From assembly GCA_007844125.1 (NCBI GenBank), contig CM017556.1:82683382-82747381 (forward strand): a stretch of 64,000 nt of DNA. The letters are read 5' to 3'. This DNA comes from Sinonovacula constricta. Its lineage: Eukaryota > Mollusca > Bivalvia > Cardiida > Solecurtidae. Below the pieces are notes generated by a model that worked only from the letters and a program-made list of their open reading frames with translations, had not been told where the DNA came from and did no database searches. Within the stretch, counting starts at the first letter, position 1, and each line of letters begins with the position of its first letter. A program made the position numbers and the translations under genes. Positions 9,951-23,426 of this stretch are shown piece after piece.

Positions 9951-11569
9951 TAGCCTGTGCTTGGGTATCTGTGGAGTATTTTAGTCATTACTGGTATTTC
10001 AATTCATTGTGAATTATTTTACATGTCATTTTAAGTACCGGTATTTAATTACTTTTATATGGACAAAACTACCTTTTAGAAAAAAAATGTCCTTGTAAAT
10101 TTACTTTCTTCCACAATTACTATAAGTATGCTACTTGAATGATTTACCTTACAAAAATAGTTACAAGAGCAGCTTTATCACTTTTAGTACTAAGGATGTT
10201 ACATTTTTCATAAATATGCCAGTAAGGGATTAAACAATTTATCTGTTCATATTTACTTGGTATTTATTTTTGTATTTTTAATTTTAATGTATATTTATTG
10301 AAGCCTATTAATTGGGCATAAATATGCACTAAATCATTTTAGATATAATTTGATAAACAGAAAAAAATAAAGAAAAATATAACACAGGCAAAACTTTACT
10401 GGCCTGTACTGAGAGTAATTAAAGATTGTTTACTATTTTTGTATGAAGAATATAGTGCAATGTTTTTGTGAAAATTTGTTTAATAATAATATTGGGTTAC
10501 TATATAAATGTTTATTTCAAGTTTATATGTCAACATGTATTTTCTCGAAATGTTTTGATTTTCTAATATTTGGGTTTACAAATGCATTATAACATAATAC
10601 AGGATGATGTCTTGCAATCGTTTGTCTGGGTGTTTATAGTATAATGTACCTATATTGTAAATTTAAACAGTAATGTGGATCACTTGACTTTGAATGATAA
10701 TATATTACACATATTGCTAAAAGTATTTTAAACGTTTTTGTGTCTTAACAAAACATGCAATAACCTAGTACAGCACCAAATAAAGAATAATATTACTCAG
10801 TTATTTACAATACTATTAAAAGCAAGATAGCAATGTAGTGACAGTATTATAAGATTACAGGTAATGAAGACAAAATGCCAGAAACACCTGCTTTGAACCA
10901 ACATGTTTACATGCTAATAGGTAACCAGGGAGCATTGAAACAATTTTACAGCTGTAAACATTCTTCTTTTCAGATTTTATCTTAATTTAATTCCAACATT
11001 TTTTTAATTAGTAAACTACTACTATGTAGTTATGAAGAGGTTCAGGGCGTAAAATCAGCTAGTTAAAGAGGATTAAAATGAGTGCAAGTAGACATAACTC
11101 ATTTTGTCTTCATACTACCAACATTCTGTGTCTTGTACTTGTTAACATTTAGATTGCATGAAATTTATTCTGTTTCATGCTAAATATTTATTTGATTTTC
11201 AAATTTATGTAAATATAATAAATAGTATCTATATATGTTTTTGAGATAGGAGATGACCCAAATTTAATTTATGTCTAGGTAGAACCACCAGTCAATCAGA
11301 ACTAAAAGATCTACCCAAATGAAGTTTTCACTCAAATGGAATGCACACCCATGCCATGCTGGTTAAAGGCCTTTATTTGACCTGGGGTGCTCCTTAATCA
11401 CAACACCACTTAAAGAACCAATGTAAAAGATTTAATTACAATGTACAGTAATGTGTCAAAAAATAATGAAAAAAAGAAAAGAAAACCAAGCTGCTATATT
11501 TGTAGGTGTAGAAAAAACTTTACTAAAAAAACGTGTGTTTTTACTTAATTTAAGTACAAAATAATATTA
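9951..11569. other. Unassigned AT-rich stretch
   Basis: 1.6 kb of AT-rich sequence without a supported gene, RNA or repeat. Confidence 0.4.
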
Positions 11570-14500
11570 TGTGGATTAAGAAAAGGGAATGTGACACAAC
11601 ACACAATACATGTTTATCAACACGACATGTTGCCAAGATGGAAAAGGGCAACAACAACACTCTAGTTCGGGGATGACATAATCATATTCCTGATTGAAAA
11701 CAGACGCAAATATCTATACATGTCTGCAAACAACATTACAATAGCTAATGAAAAAACGCAGCAACAATACCCAAGCTAGGGGTTGACAAAGAGTAATAGC
11801 CGGTCCCCAACAGACGTCAGTAACAGTAAAGTCACAGAAAATTACACTGAAAATAGGATATAATTGACAGACCCTTGTGCCTTGTACAGGGAATGTGACG
11901 CAACAAACTATACATATTTGTTAAAAGGAAACATAGACTTTATGAAAATATGCAACAAGGACACCTTAGCTTGGGGAGGACATAACGAAATCTGCAATCA
12001 AAAAGACGCCCAAGTCAGTTAATTCACAGCAAATTAGCCTGGAAGCCGAGTATGTTTATATTGTCGGGACACAGTGCCTCTTACAGGTAAAAGGAATGCA
12101 ATGAACGATATATAATTATACACAAGACGAATTGAACTAACAGAAAAATACAAAATAAATATTCTAGCTAGGGGATGACATGAAGAAATACTCGATCGAA
12201 ATATGACGTCATACACAGATTAAATAAGGAAATCTAAGCTAACACGTGTAGATTTGACATCAATCTGTGGATTAAAAAAGGGAATGTGACAAAACACACA
12301 TTACATGTTTATCAACACGACATGTTGCCATAATGGAAAAGGGCAACAACAACACTCTAGCTTGGGGATGACATAATCATATCCCTGATTGAAATCAGTC
12401 GTCAAATAAAATGAAGAAAAAGAAAGTTATCATAAATGTCCTGTATATTTTAATGGTCCCTGTGTCCCATATAAGGAATGTGACGCAAGTATATGTACAT
12501 GTTTGCAAACAACATTAAAATAGCTAATGAAAAAACGCAGCAACAATACCCAAGCTAGGGGTTGACATAGAGTAATAGCCGGTCCACAACAGACGTCAGT
12601 AACAGTAAAGTCACAGAAAATTACACTGAAAATAGGATATAATTGACAGACCCTTGTATCCTTGTACAGGGAATGTGACGCAATAAACTATACATATTTG
12701 TTAAAAGGAAACATAGACTTTATGAAAATATGCAACAAGGACACCTTAGCTTGGGGAGGACATAACGAAATCTGCAATCAAAAAGACGCCCAAGTCAGTT
12801 AATTCACAGCAAATTAGCCTGGAAGCCGAGTATGTTTATATTGTCGGTACACAGTGCCTCTTACAGGTGAAGGGATGCAATTAACGATATATGATTATAC
12901 ACAAGACGAATGGAACTAACAGAAAAATACAAAATAAATATTCTAGCTCGGGAATGACATGAATATACTCGATTGAAGAATGATGTCATAGACAGCTAAA
13001 CTAACGGAAAACTAAACTAACACGGGTAGATTTGACATCAATCTGTGGATTAAAAAAGGGAATGTGACAAAACACACAATACATGTTTATCCACACGACA
13101 TGTTGCCATAATGGAAAAGGGCAACAACAACACTCTAGCTTGGGGATAACATAAGCATAGCTCTGATTGAAAACAGACGTCAATTAAAATGAAGAAAAAG
13201 AAAGTTATCATAAAAGTCCGGTATATTTTAATGGTCCCTGTGTCCTATACAAGGAATGTGACGCAATTATCTATACATGTTTGCAAACAATATTAAAAAG
13301 CTAATGAAAAAACGCAGCAACAATACCCAAGCTAGGGGTTGACATAGAGTAATAGCCGGTCAACAACAGACGTCAGTAACAGTAAAGTCACAGAAAATTA
13401 CACTGAAAATAGGATACAATTGACAGAGGCTTGTGCCTTATACTGGGAATGTGACGCAAAAAACTATACATATTTGTTAAAAGGAAACATAGACTTTATG
13501 AAAATATGCAACAAGGACACCTTAGCTTGGGGAGGACATAACGAAATCTGCAATCACAAAAGACGTCCAAGTCAGTAAATTCACAGCAAATTAGCCTGGA
13601 AGCCGAGTATGTTTATATTGTCGGGACACAGTGCCTCTTACAGGGAATGTGACGCAATGAACGATATATGTTTATACACAAGACGAATTGAACTAACAAA
13701 AAAATACAAAATAAATATTTTAGCTAGGGGATGACATGAAGAAATACTCGATCGAAGAATGACGTCATGGACTTCTAAAAAAACGGGAAACTAAGCTAAC
13801 ACGTGTAGATTTGACATCAATCTGTGGATTTAAAAAGGGAATGTGACACAACACGCAATATATGTTTATCAACACGACATGTTGCCATAATGGAAAAGGG
13901 CAACAACAACACTCTAGCTTGGGGATGATACAATCATATATCTGATTGAAAACAGACGTCAAATAAAATGAAGAAAAAGAAAGTTATCATAAAAGTCCGG
14001 TATATTTTAATGGTCCATGTGTCCCATACAAGTAATGTGACGCAATTATCTATCCATGTTTGCAAACAACATTAGAATAGCTAATGAAAAAACGCAGCAA
14101 CAATACCCAAGCTAGGTGCTGACATAGAGTAATAGCCGTTCAACAACAGATGTCAGAAACAGTAAAGTCATAGAGAATTACACTGAAAATAGGATATAAT
14201 TGACAGACCCTTGTGCCTTGTACAGGGAATGTGACGCAATAAACTATACATATTTCTTTAAAAAAACATAGACTTCATGAAAATATGCAACAAGGATACC
14301 CTAGCTTTATGAGGACATAACGAAATCTACAATCAAAAAGGCCGTCCGAGTCAGTAAATTCACAGCAAATTAGCATGGAAGCCGAGTATGTTTATATTGT
14401 CGGGACACATTGCCTCTTACAGGGAATGTTACGCAATAAACTATACATATTTGTTAAAAGAAAACACAGACTGTATGAAAATATGCAACAAGGATCGCTT

Positions 14501-17370
14501 AGCTTGGGAAAGACATAACGAAATATGCAAAAAAATGGCGTCCAAGTCAATAAATTCACAGAAATTTAGCCTGGAAGCAGTTTATGTTCATATTGACGAT
14601 GCTCAGGGTCTCTAAAAGGCCATGTGACGTAATGAACTATATATTTTCATACACATGACGAATGAAACTAGTAGAAAAATGCAGCATAAATATTCTAGCT
14701 AGTGGATGACATGCATATTTACCCGATCGAATAATGACGTTTTAGACAGTTAGAATAACGGAAAACTAAGCAAACATGTGTAGATTTGACATAATTCTGT
14801 GGATAAAAAGGGACAATACACAACACATTCCCATCAACGCGACATGTTGCCCTAATTCTACAGAGCAACAACAACACTCTAGCTTTGGGATGACAAAAGC
14901 ATATCTCTGATCGAAAACAGACGTCAATTAAAATTAAAATACAGAAAGGTTACCGTAAACGTCTGCTTTAGTTAAATGATTCCTGTGTCGCATACAAGGA
15001 ATGTGACGCAACTAACTACATATGTATGTAAACAAATATAAAATATGTAATGAAGAAACACATCAATATTACCCAAGCTTGAGGATGGCAAAGAGTAATA
15101 AATAGCCGGTCAACAACAGACGTCTGTAACTGTAATATCTTATAAAAGTAAACTTAAAACGATATACTAGTAACTGGCAGACTATTGTGCCTTGTACAGG
15201 GAATGTGGCGCATAAACTATACGTGTTTATAAGATGAACAAATAGTCCTCATGAAATTATGCAGCAAGGATACCTTAGCTAGAGGAGCAGATAACGAAAT
15301 ATGCAATCAACAAATACGTAAAAGTCAGTAAAATCGCAATAACTTAGCCCGGAAGACGCGTATGTTGATATTATTGGATTCTGTGTCTCTTACAGGGAAT
15401 GTGACGCAGTGAACGATATATATTTATCCACAAGACGAATGGAACTGGTAGAAAAATGCACCATATATATCCTACCCAGGGAATGATATAAAGAAATACT
15501 CCAATGAACATAGACGTCATTGACAGCTAAAATGACGGAAAACTAAGTTAACATGTGCAGATTTGACCGGATTATGCGGATTTAAAAAAAAAAGAATGTG
15601 ACTCAATATATGTTCATCGATAAGACATGTTGCCATAATGGAAAAAGGTAACAAAAACACGCTAGCTTTGGGATGTCATAAGCAAATCTCCGATCGATGA
15701 TAGACGTCAGCAATTTCTGTAAAAGTCAGGTGCATTTGAATGCGACACAATTTACTATATGTTTGCAAATGAAATTAAAGTAGCTAATGGACAAATGCAG
15801 CAACAATACCCAAGCTAGGTGATGGGATAAAGCCCAAGACGGTCACAACAGACGTCAGTAACAGAAAAATCAAAGAAAATTACAATAATCATAATATAAT
15901 TGACAGAGCCTTGTGCCTCCTGCAGGGAAGTTAAAGGCAATAAACGATACCTATTTCTAAGAGTAAATATGTCCCAGAAAAATATGCACCAATGATACCC
16001 TAGCTCGGTGGGGGGGGGGGGACATGACGAAATATGCAATAATAGAAAGACGTCAATATCGGTAAAATCAAAGACATTTATCCTGAAAACCAGATATGTT
16101 ATATTGACGGTACTCAGTATCACTTACAGGAAATGTGACGCAGTGAACGTAATATGTTTATACACAACACGTATTGAACTAAATGCAACCTCAATACTGT
16201 AGCTAGGGGATGTCAAGAGGAAATATTTTATCAAACATAGATGTCATAGATACCTAAAATAATAGGAAATAAACTAAAATGTGCATCCTTGACAGCATTA
16301 TTTCAGTTAGAAAGGGAATGTGACACAAGAAACAGTATAAGTTTATAAAAACTTCATGTTGCCGTAATGGAAAAGGCAAACAGCACAACTCTAGCTTTAA
16401 TAATGACTTAAGCAAATCGCCGATCAGAAACAGACGTCAATTACAGTTAATCCACATAAAGATACCGTAAAATATCCGATGTATAAATGAATGGTCTCTG
16501 TGTCATTCACGAGGAAAGTGACGCAACAAACTAAACATATTTATTGAAAGGACAACATAACCCTTATGAAAATATGCAAAAAGGATATGCAATAAAAAAA
16601 AATCGTCAAACTCAGTAAAATCACAAAAATTAGTCTGGAAGCCAGATAAGTTAATTCTGACGGTACTCTGTGTCACTTACATGGAATGTAATGCAATGAG
16701 CGATGTATGTTTATAAAGGAAAAATGCAACATCAATTATGTTGTAGGAGTTGATTTGAAGAGATATTCGGTGGAAAATAGACGTAATGGACAGATAACGC
16801 AAAAATAAGCTAAAATGTGTATTTCCATTCTTTGAGTTAAAAAGGGAATGTGACACAAAAAACAGAATATTGATTATGAAAACTGAAGGTTGCCGTAATG
16901 GAAAAGGGAAACCACACTCTAGCTTGGGATGAAATAAGCAAATGTCCACTCAGAAGAAGACTTCAATTACCACTGAGACAGAGAAAGCTACCGTAAAAAA
17001 TCCGATAGATTTGAATGGTCTCCGTATTATTAATAAGGAATTTGACGCAATTTACTATGTTTGCAAATAACATATAAATAGCTAATGGATCAATGTAATA
17101 ATGCAACAACAATACCAAAGCTGGGAGTTGGCATAAAGTAAAACCCGATTATCAACATACTTCAATAACAGTAAAGTCACAGAAAATTACTCTAAAATAT
17201 AGTACTATTGACAGACCCGTGTGCCTCTAACAGCGGATGTGACACAATAATCTATACATATTTGTTGAGAAAAAATGGTCCTTATGAAAATCTGCAACAA
17301 GTAAACCCTAATTTGGGGAAGACATAAACAAGTATGCATAGACACCAAACTCAGTAATATCATAAAAAAG
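11570..17370 (+). repeat. Left arm of a giant inverted satellite: ~190-bp monomers
   Basis: About 30 head-to-tail monomers of roughly 190 bp, each opening with a version of GGGAATGTGACGCAA and carrying a middle CTAGCTWGGGGATGACAT box and a GATCGAA..AGACGTCA box. Monomers fall into four types (A, B, C, D) that follow one another regularly, giving a higher-order unit of about 770 bp; successive type-C starts at 11890, 12669, 13447 and 14226 show the spacing. Monomers from 11.6 to 14.4 kb are nearly identical between units, while those from 14.6 to 17.3 kb are much more diverged. Type D carries the palindrome TGACGTCA. No frame is kept open, so this is non-coding satellite. Confidence 0.9.
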
Positions 17371-17406
17371 CCCGGTTATAATGAAGAATACAATGGTCAC
17401 TGCATT

Positions 17407-17764
17407 TTACTGAAAATTAGTATGGAAGTCGGGTAAATTTGTATTTTGCCTTTTACTGAGGTCTTCAGCTGAGAAATATCCGGAGAGTTTCGATCCTTCA
17501 TGACTCCAGACCCAGCTGGATGCCGTGTCAGCTGCCAGGTCCAAGGCTGTTGGTTGAATATTTCCTATTCTTTCAAACAATCCCACACGGATTGGGCGGG
17601 AATCCATGGCATCCTACATTAAATGGGCAAAGTCAGGTCTTCTATCATTGTTCCTCACATGATTTCTGGAGGTATGTGTACTTCTGTCTCTTGGTCTCAT
17701 TCTTAATGTCGCATCTTTCAACCCACTGCTCGGTGAGTTCATCACGACCATCACAAGCTTTCTT
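17407..17764 (-). pseudogene. Protein-like sequence in the spacer of the inverted array
   Basis: The only non-satellite DNA between the two arms. On the minus strand 17645-17764 encodes a charged segment containing ACDGRDELTEQWVERCDIKN and ends at a stop; 17407-17607 encodes a second, starting MDSRPIRVGLFERIGNIQPT with a later SSWVWSHEGSK. The two are in different frames and are not joined by an obvious intron. The composition is protein-like and unlike the flanking satellite. I do not recognise a domain. It may be what is left of the gene of a fold-back element, or an unrelated insertion. Confidence 0.35.
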
Positions 17765-17879
17765 GGTTAATATTATTTTAATGATTTTACATCAATATTG
17801 AGTCAGACGCTTTTTGTCGCCCCCAATCTGTGTTGTTGTATGTTTCCATTAAACCAACATATTTATAGTATAATATTAT

Positions 17880-20800
17880 ACACAAATATTGTTTATTGCG
17901 TCACATTCCCGGTCAAATAAACATAATTATGTCAAATATACCATGATTTTAATGTACTTTTCTGTGAAGTCTTGTCTTTAACGTTTGATGCGGACCATTT
18001 TGTTACTTGTCAACCCCTAGCTAGGACTTCGGTGCTGCATTTTTCTGTTAAGTAAATCAAATTTTCTTTACTTAGATACTTATGCGTCACGTCCCATGTT
18101 TAAGACGCAGAGGCCTTTCAAATAAACTTATTTTTAATGCTGCTTCCAGTATTTATGTTCTATATGACCCTTGTATTCGATCGCGGATTTGCCTTTCATC
18201 CTCAAGGTAGATATTGCTGTTGCCCTTTTCCATAACATCTCTGCCTCTGACGTCAATATTCGATCGTATATTTACATAAGTTATACCCAAGCAAGTATTA
18301 TTGTTGAAGTTTTCTTTTAGGTCAATTTGTATTGTTAATGACTTTATTTCGCTCACTACATCACATTTTTCTGTACAGACACAGAGTCCCAATCAAATAA
18401 ACCCGTCTTTCATACTATTTCTTTTGTGATTTCACTGTCTTCGACGTCTGTTTTTATTGAAGCATTTACTTTTGTCTTCCGCAAGCTACGGTATTGTTCT
18501 GCACATTCATTAGGGTAATATTTCTTCTCTATAAACATATATACAATGTAGTTACTTGCGTCATACTTGCTGTGAGAAACACTAAGTACTGTCAGCTGTT
18601 TCCGGCTTTTACCATGGATTTTTAACTGTCACTAACGTCTAAAGTTTAGCGCTTAATTCCATAATGTCATAGGGTATCCTTGTTGCATATTTTCATGAAG
18701 TCTATGTTTCCTTTTAGCAAATATATATAGTTTATTGCGTCACATTACTTGTATAACGCACAATGTTCTGTCAATTATATGCTGTTTTACTGTAATTTTC
18801 TGTTACTTTACTGTTATTGGCGTCCGTTTTTGACCGGTTAATACATATGCCAACCCCTAGCTTGGGTATTGTTGCTGTGCTTTTTCATTAGCTTTTTTAA
18901 TGTTGTTTAAATATATGTATATTTCATTTCGCCACATTCCTTCTGAGCGACACAGGGACCATTGAAATATACCAGACTTTTATGGTAACTTTCTGTGTCT
19001 TCATTGTAACTGACGTCTGTTTTCGATCGGAGATATGCTTATGTCATCCCCAAGCTAGAGTGTTGTTGTTACCCCTTTTCGTTACGGCATCATGTCGTGT
19101 TGATGAACATGTATTGTGTATTGTGTCACATTCCCTTTTTTAACCCACATAATTTTGTCAAATCTACACATGTTAGCTTAGTTCTCAGTTATTTTAGCTC
19201 TCTATGACGTCATTCTTCGATCGGGTATTTCTTCATGTCATTCCCTAGCTAGAAAATTTATGTTGCATTTCTACTAGTTCCATTTGTTTTGTGTATGAAC
19301 ATATATCGTTTATTGCGTCACATTCCCTGTAAGAGGCACTGTGTCCCGACAATATAAACATACTCGACTTCCAGGCTATTTTGCTGAGAATTTATTGACT
19401 TGGACGTCTTTTTATTGCAAAATTCGTTATGTCGTCCCCCAGCTAGGGTATCCATGTTGCATATTTTCATAAAGTCTATGTTTCCTTTTAACAAATATGT
19501 ATAGTTTATTGCGTCACATTCCGTGTACAAGGCACAAGGGTCTGTCAATTATATCCTATTTTCAGTGCAATTTTCTGTGACTTGACTTTTACTGACGTCT
19601 GTTGTTGACCGGCTATTACTCTATGCCAACCCCTAGCTTGGGTATTGTTGCTGCGTTTTTTCATTAGCTATTTTAATGTTGTTTGCAAACATGTATAGAT
19701 AATGCGTCACATTCCTTGTATGGGACAAAGAGACCATGAAAATATACCGGACTTCTATGATAACTTTTCTTTTCTTCATTTTAATTGACGTCTGTTTTCA
19801 ATCAGAGATATGCTTATGTAATCCCCAAGCTAGAGTGTTGTTGTTGCCCTTTTCTATTATGGCAACCTGTCGTGTTGATAAACATGTATTGTGTGTTGTG
19901 TCACATTCCCTTTTTTAATCCACAGATTGATGTCAAATCTACACGTGCTAGCATTAGTTTTCCGTTATTTTAGCTGTCTATGACGTCATTCTTCGATCGA
20001 GTATTTCTTCATGTCATCCCCTAGCTAGAATATTTATTTTGTATTTTTCTGTTAGTTCAATTCGTCTTGTGTATAATCATATATCGTTCATTGCATCCCT
20101 TTACCTGTAAGAGGCACTGTGTCCCGACAATATAAACATACTCGGCTTCCAGGCTAATTTGCTGTGAATTTACTGACTTGGGCGTCTTTTTGATTGCAGA
20201 TTACGTTATGTCCTCCTCAAGCTAGGGTATCCTTGTTGCATATATTCATAAAGTCTATGTTTCCTTTTAACAAATATGTATAGTTTATTGCGTCACATTC
20301 CCTGTACAAGGCACAAGGGTCTGTCAATTATATCCTATTTTCAGTGTAAATTTCTGTTACTTTACTGTTACTGACGTCTGTTGTTGGCCGGCTATTACTC
20401 TATGTCAATCCCTAGCTTGGGTATTGTTGCCGCGTTTTTTCATTAGCTATGTTAATGTTGTTTGCAAACATGTGTAGATAATTGCGTCACATTCCTCGCG
20501 AGTGACACAATGAGTATTAAAATATTCCGGACTTTTACGATAAGTTTCTGTATTCCATTGTAGTTGGCGCCTTAGAATACATATTTATTGATGCCATTCC
20601 AAAGCTTTCGTATTGATGTTGTCCATTTATGTTAGGGCAACATTTTTACTTTTTAAACATGTGCTTTTAATTGAGTATTAAGTTTTTTATTCGAATAAAT
20701 TTGTAAAGTATACACATTTTAGCTTATTTTTACATTATTTAACTGTTTATGGTCTATATATTCATTACCATTTTTATTTATGTAATTCCCCTAGCTGTAT

Positions 20801-20930
20801 TGATGTTTCATTTTTAAATAAGATCAATTTGTATTCATTGTAACGATATGTAGTTCATAGCGTCACATTAATTCCCTGTAAGTGATACAGATATTAAACA
20901 GATTTTAAATCTAATATAGATATGTTTTCA
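17880..20930 (-). repeat. Right arm of the giant inverted satellite
   Basis: The same four monomer types as the left arm, now in reverse orientation (TTGCGTCACATTCCC at 17903, 19315, 19515, 20295 and elsewhere), about 16 monomers. The block from 19.0 to 20.5 kb is very close in sequence to the left arm at 11.6-14.4 kb. Both ends of the arm are more degenerate, the usual picture for tandem arrays homogenised from the middle. Together with the left arm it makes a roughly 9.4-kb inverted structure with a spacer of about 0.5 kb. Confidence 0.9.
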
Positions 20931-22433
20931 ATTATGTCCCTCTATCAGCGTTTCACTCACCGTTGGGGTATCATTTAATTGTAGTATATCCCTTGGAAAT
21001 CATCACTTTACAACAATATTTTTTGCAACATTTAAGTAGAATTTAAGTTATCTGTTATAATTTAGATTAGAGTATAATATTTTATACTTTTAATAATGTT
21101 ATACTAAAAAACGTGTTGGTTTTTTAAAATTATATATTACGCAAACGAAACGCTGGATTTAAATAAGTTTTAATTCAAATATAAATTTAATTTGTTATTT
21201 ATACGTTTGGTACTTTTAAATAATACATTTTTATCGATGTAATTAGTTTGCATTGAAAACGCATGTTATACACACCTTTCTTAATGTCGGCTGCTCTAAT
21301 ATTTCTTCGGCTACCCTGAGTTAATGCTTGTTGCTTGCCAGCTTGATTTTAGTAGATACATCCGAGGAGGATTGTCACGAGGCGTTTCGATTAGCACAAA
21401 CGTGCATTTTTAACGAATGCTGCAAAATTCGAGATATAACTTTATTTGAATAATAAACATGTCGAGAAAACGCTAGCTTCCTGATCCAGTTAGTATATTT
21501 TTTACATTATGTCACTCAATTCCTTTATGTGTTTTGGGCCTGATTTGACGCTCACGTATCTCGATCTAACAGTCGTTCAGTTAAGGTAGCAACAACCGCG
21601 CACCTGTCAAAGCAGGGGAGATAATTTTGAAAAATCTGACCTCACTACCCCTCTTAACATTACGCTGTTTTGCGATTAAATCCGAGCATTCAGAATGTAA
21701 ATATGTTAATATATGTGTAGACAAAAGGTCAAAGTTGGCGTTTATGACGTTTTAGATCCCGAAAAGAACGAAAGAGGGTAAAAAATAGTCTCGAAAATTT
21801 CAGTTTCTGAATTTTGTACGTCATAGGTCGTAAACGCTGGTTAAACTGTTGTTATTTAAGAGGAAAATCAATATTCTAATAAAGAAACGCAAACCTTTGA
21901 GTCTTTTCTCACGTAAACATATAGATTTTTGTTGCGGAATAGACAAGGGGAATCGTACCTGCAAGGGAGGTAACTCCTTTTTCATGCTGAATTGCGCAGT
22001 TTGAAAGAGTTACTTCGTCCCCGAAAAAAAAATGGAATTGAGCTAAAATTTGGGTAAAATATCTGGTTTTATGTCAATTAAGATGAAAATTTCACCTAAC
22101 ATTTATTGAAAGAATCATATGCAATCATTATTTTTTTATGACAAATCTTAAATTTTAATGAAAAACGGAAATATTCTCTCGACTCAATTTGTAGTTTCTG
22201 TACTCAATTTGTACTCAATTTGTTTCGTACAAATTACAACAGTATTTGCCGAGAAACGCGATGGTGCATTTTCTTTCAATAATTAGTGTTCATGTTACAG
22301 TTTTGAAAATGACTTTTTATTAATTATATCAAGAGTGAATATTGTCGAAGAAATTGAGGTTTTGCAGTAAACTGATTGATCAAAGACTGGGTGTTTAATT
22401 CTGCCTTCTGCCAGTTCTGGTACTGACTACTGT
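20931..22433. other. Unassigned stretch
   Basis: AT-rich, no repeat family recognised. 22404-22433 may be the 5' leader of the transposase-like gene that follows. Confidence 0.35.
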
Positions 22434-22762
22434 ATGACGAGCCAGGACTTATTTGAGTCATCTGAGATCAGTGAAACTGAAGAGGAGGTGTTGAGTTTTC
22501 ATCTGCTGGCTCCAGTTATTCAAGCAAGAGTCATTGAGGTAAATTTGTATTGTAAAAGTGATATACCTGTTTGTCAGTTTTGCAATCACAGACACGGTGA
22601 GTGCTTCAGAATTATTTTGCTTCAGAATTATTTTTTAAATTCAGTGTGACTAGGTATCGTCATCTATTTAATTGTCAGATAGGGCTATGACAGATAAATT
22701 GTACAAAGAAAACAAACATAGTTACTGCATAGCATTTTAATAAGAAAGAAAAGAACTAAAGT

Positions 22763-23130
22763 AAATCTTAGAGGAGACAATAATCCTGGCCCTAACGGGG
22801 ATTCGAACCCGGTCCGCCAGATCAGTAGTCCAGGCACTCAACCACGTCTCTAAAGGGTTAACCCAACAGCAAGGCTGTTGGAAGTGCCTTTATGCACTAC
22901 AGTCACTACACTCCTCCCCCCCTTTACTTTTTTCTGGGCCCAAGCCCATCTCAGGACAGCCACACCAGGTTTCCGTTTACTTCTGACACCATTAAAGTAA
23001 ATCTTAGAGGAGACAATAATCCTGGCCCTAACAGGGGATTCGAACCCGGTCCGCCAGATCAGTAGTCGCTAAAGGGTTAACCCAACAGCAAGGCTGTTGG
23101 AAGTGCCTTTATGCACTACAATCACTACAG
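22763..23130 (-). mobile_element. SINE family C, one and a half tandem copies inside the intron
   Basis: On the minus strand: a CCAACAGCCTTGCTGTTGGG hairpin-like head, CCTTTAGAGACGTGGTTGAG, and a B-box-like GGGTTCGAATCCCCGTTAGG. The unit starting AAAGTAAATCTTAGAGGAGA occurs at 22759 and again at 22996, so part of the element is duplicated in tandem. A related single copy lies on the plus strand at 61700-61850. It sits in the intron of the broken transposase-like gene. Confidence 0.75.
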
Positions 23131-23235
23131 AACACATAATGTGTATTATGATTTTTGTGTGTAGATGTTCATTGTTTGTATATATATTAATAATGTATAA
23201 TGCATTCACAATGATTTTTGTGGTATATATTTATA

Positions 23236-23426
<191 letters not shown>

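Noticed and set aside
12034..19973. Several 60-100-codon frames in the inverted array, some recurring almost unchanged
   Set aside because: They recur because the monomers recur. No start context, no protein-like pattern, and they are broken in most units.
11570..20930. CRISPR array
   Set aside because: The repeats are ~190 bp with no unique spacers, in clearly eukaryotic sequence with no cas genes.
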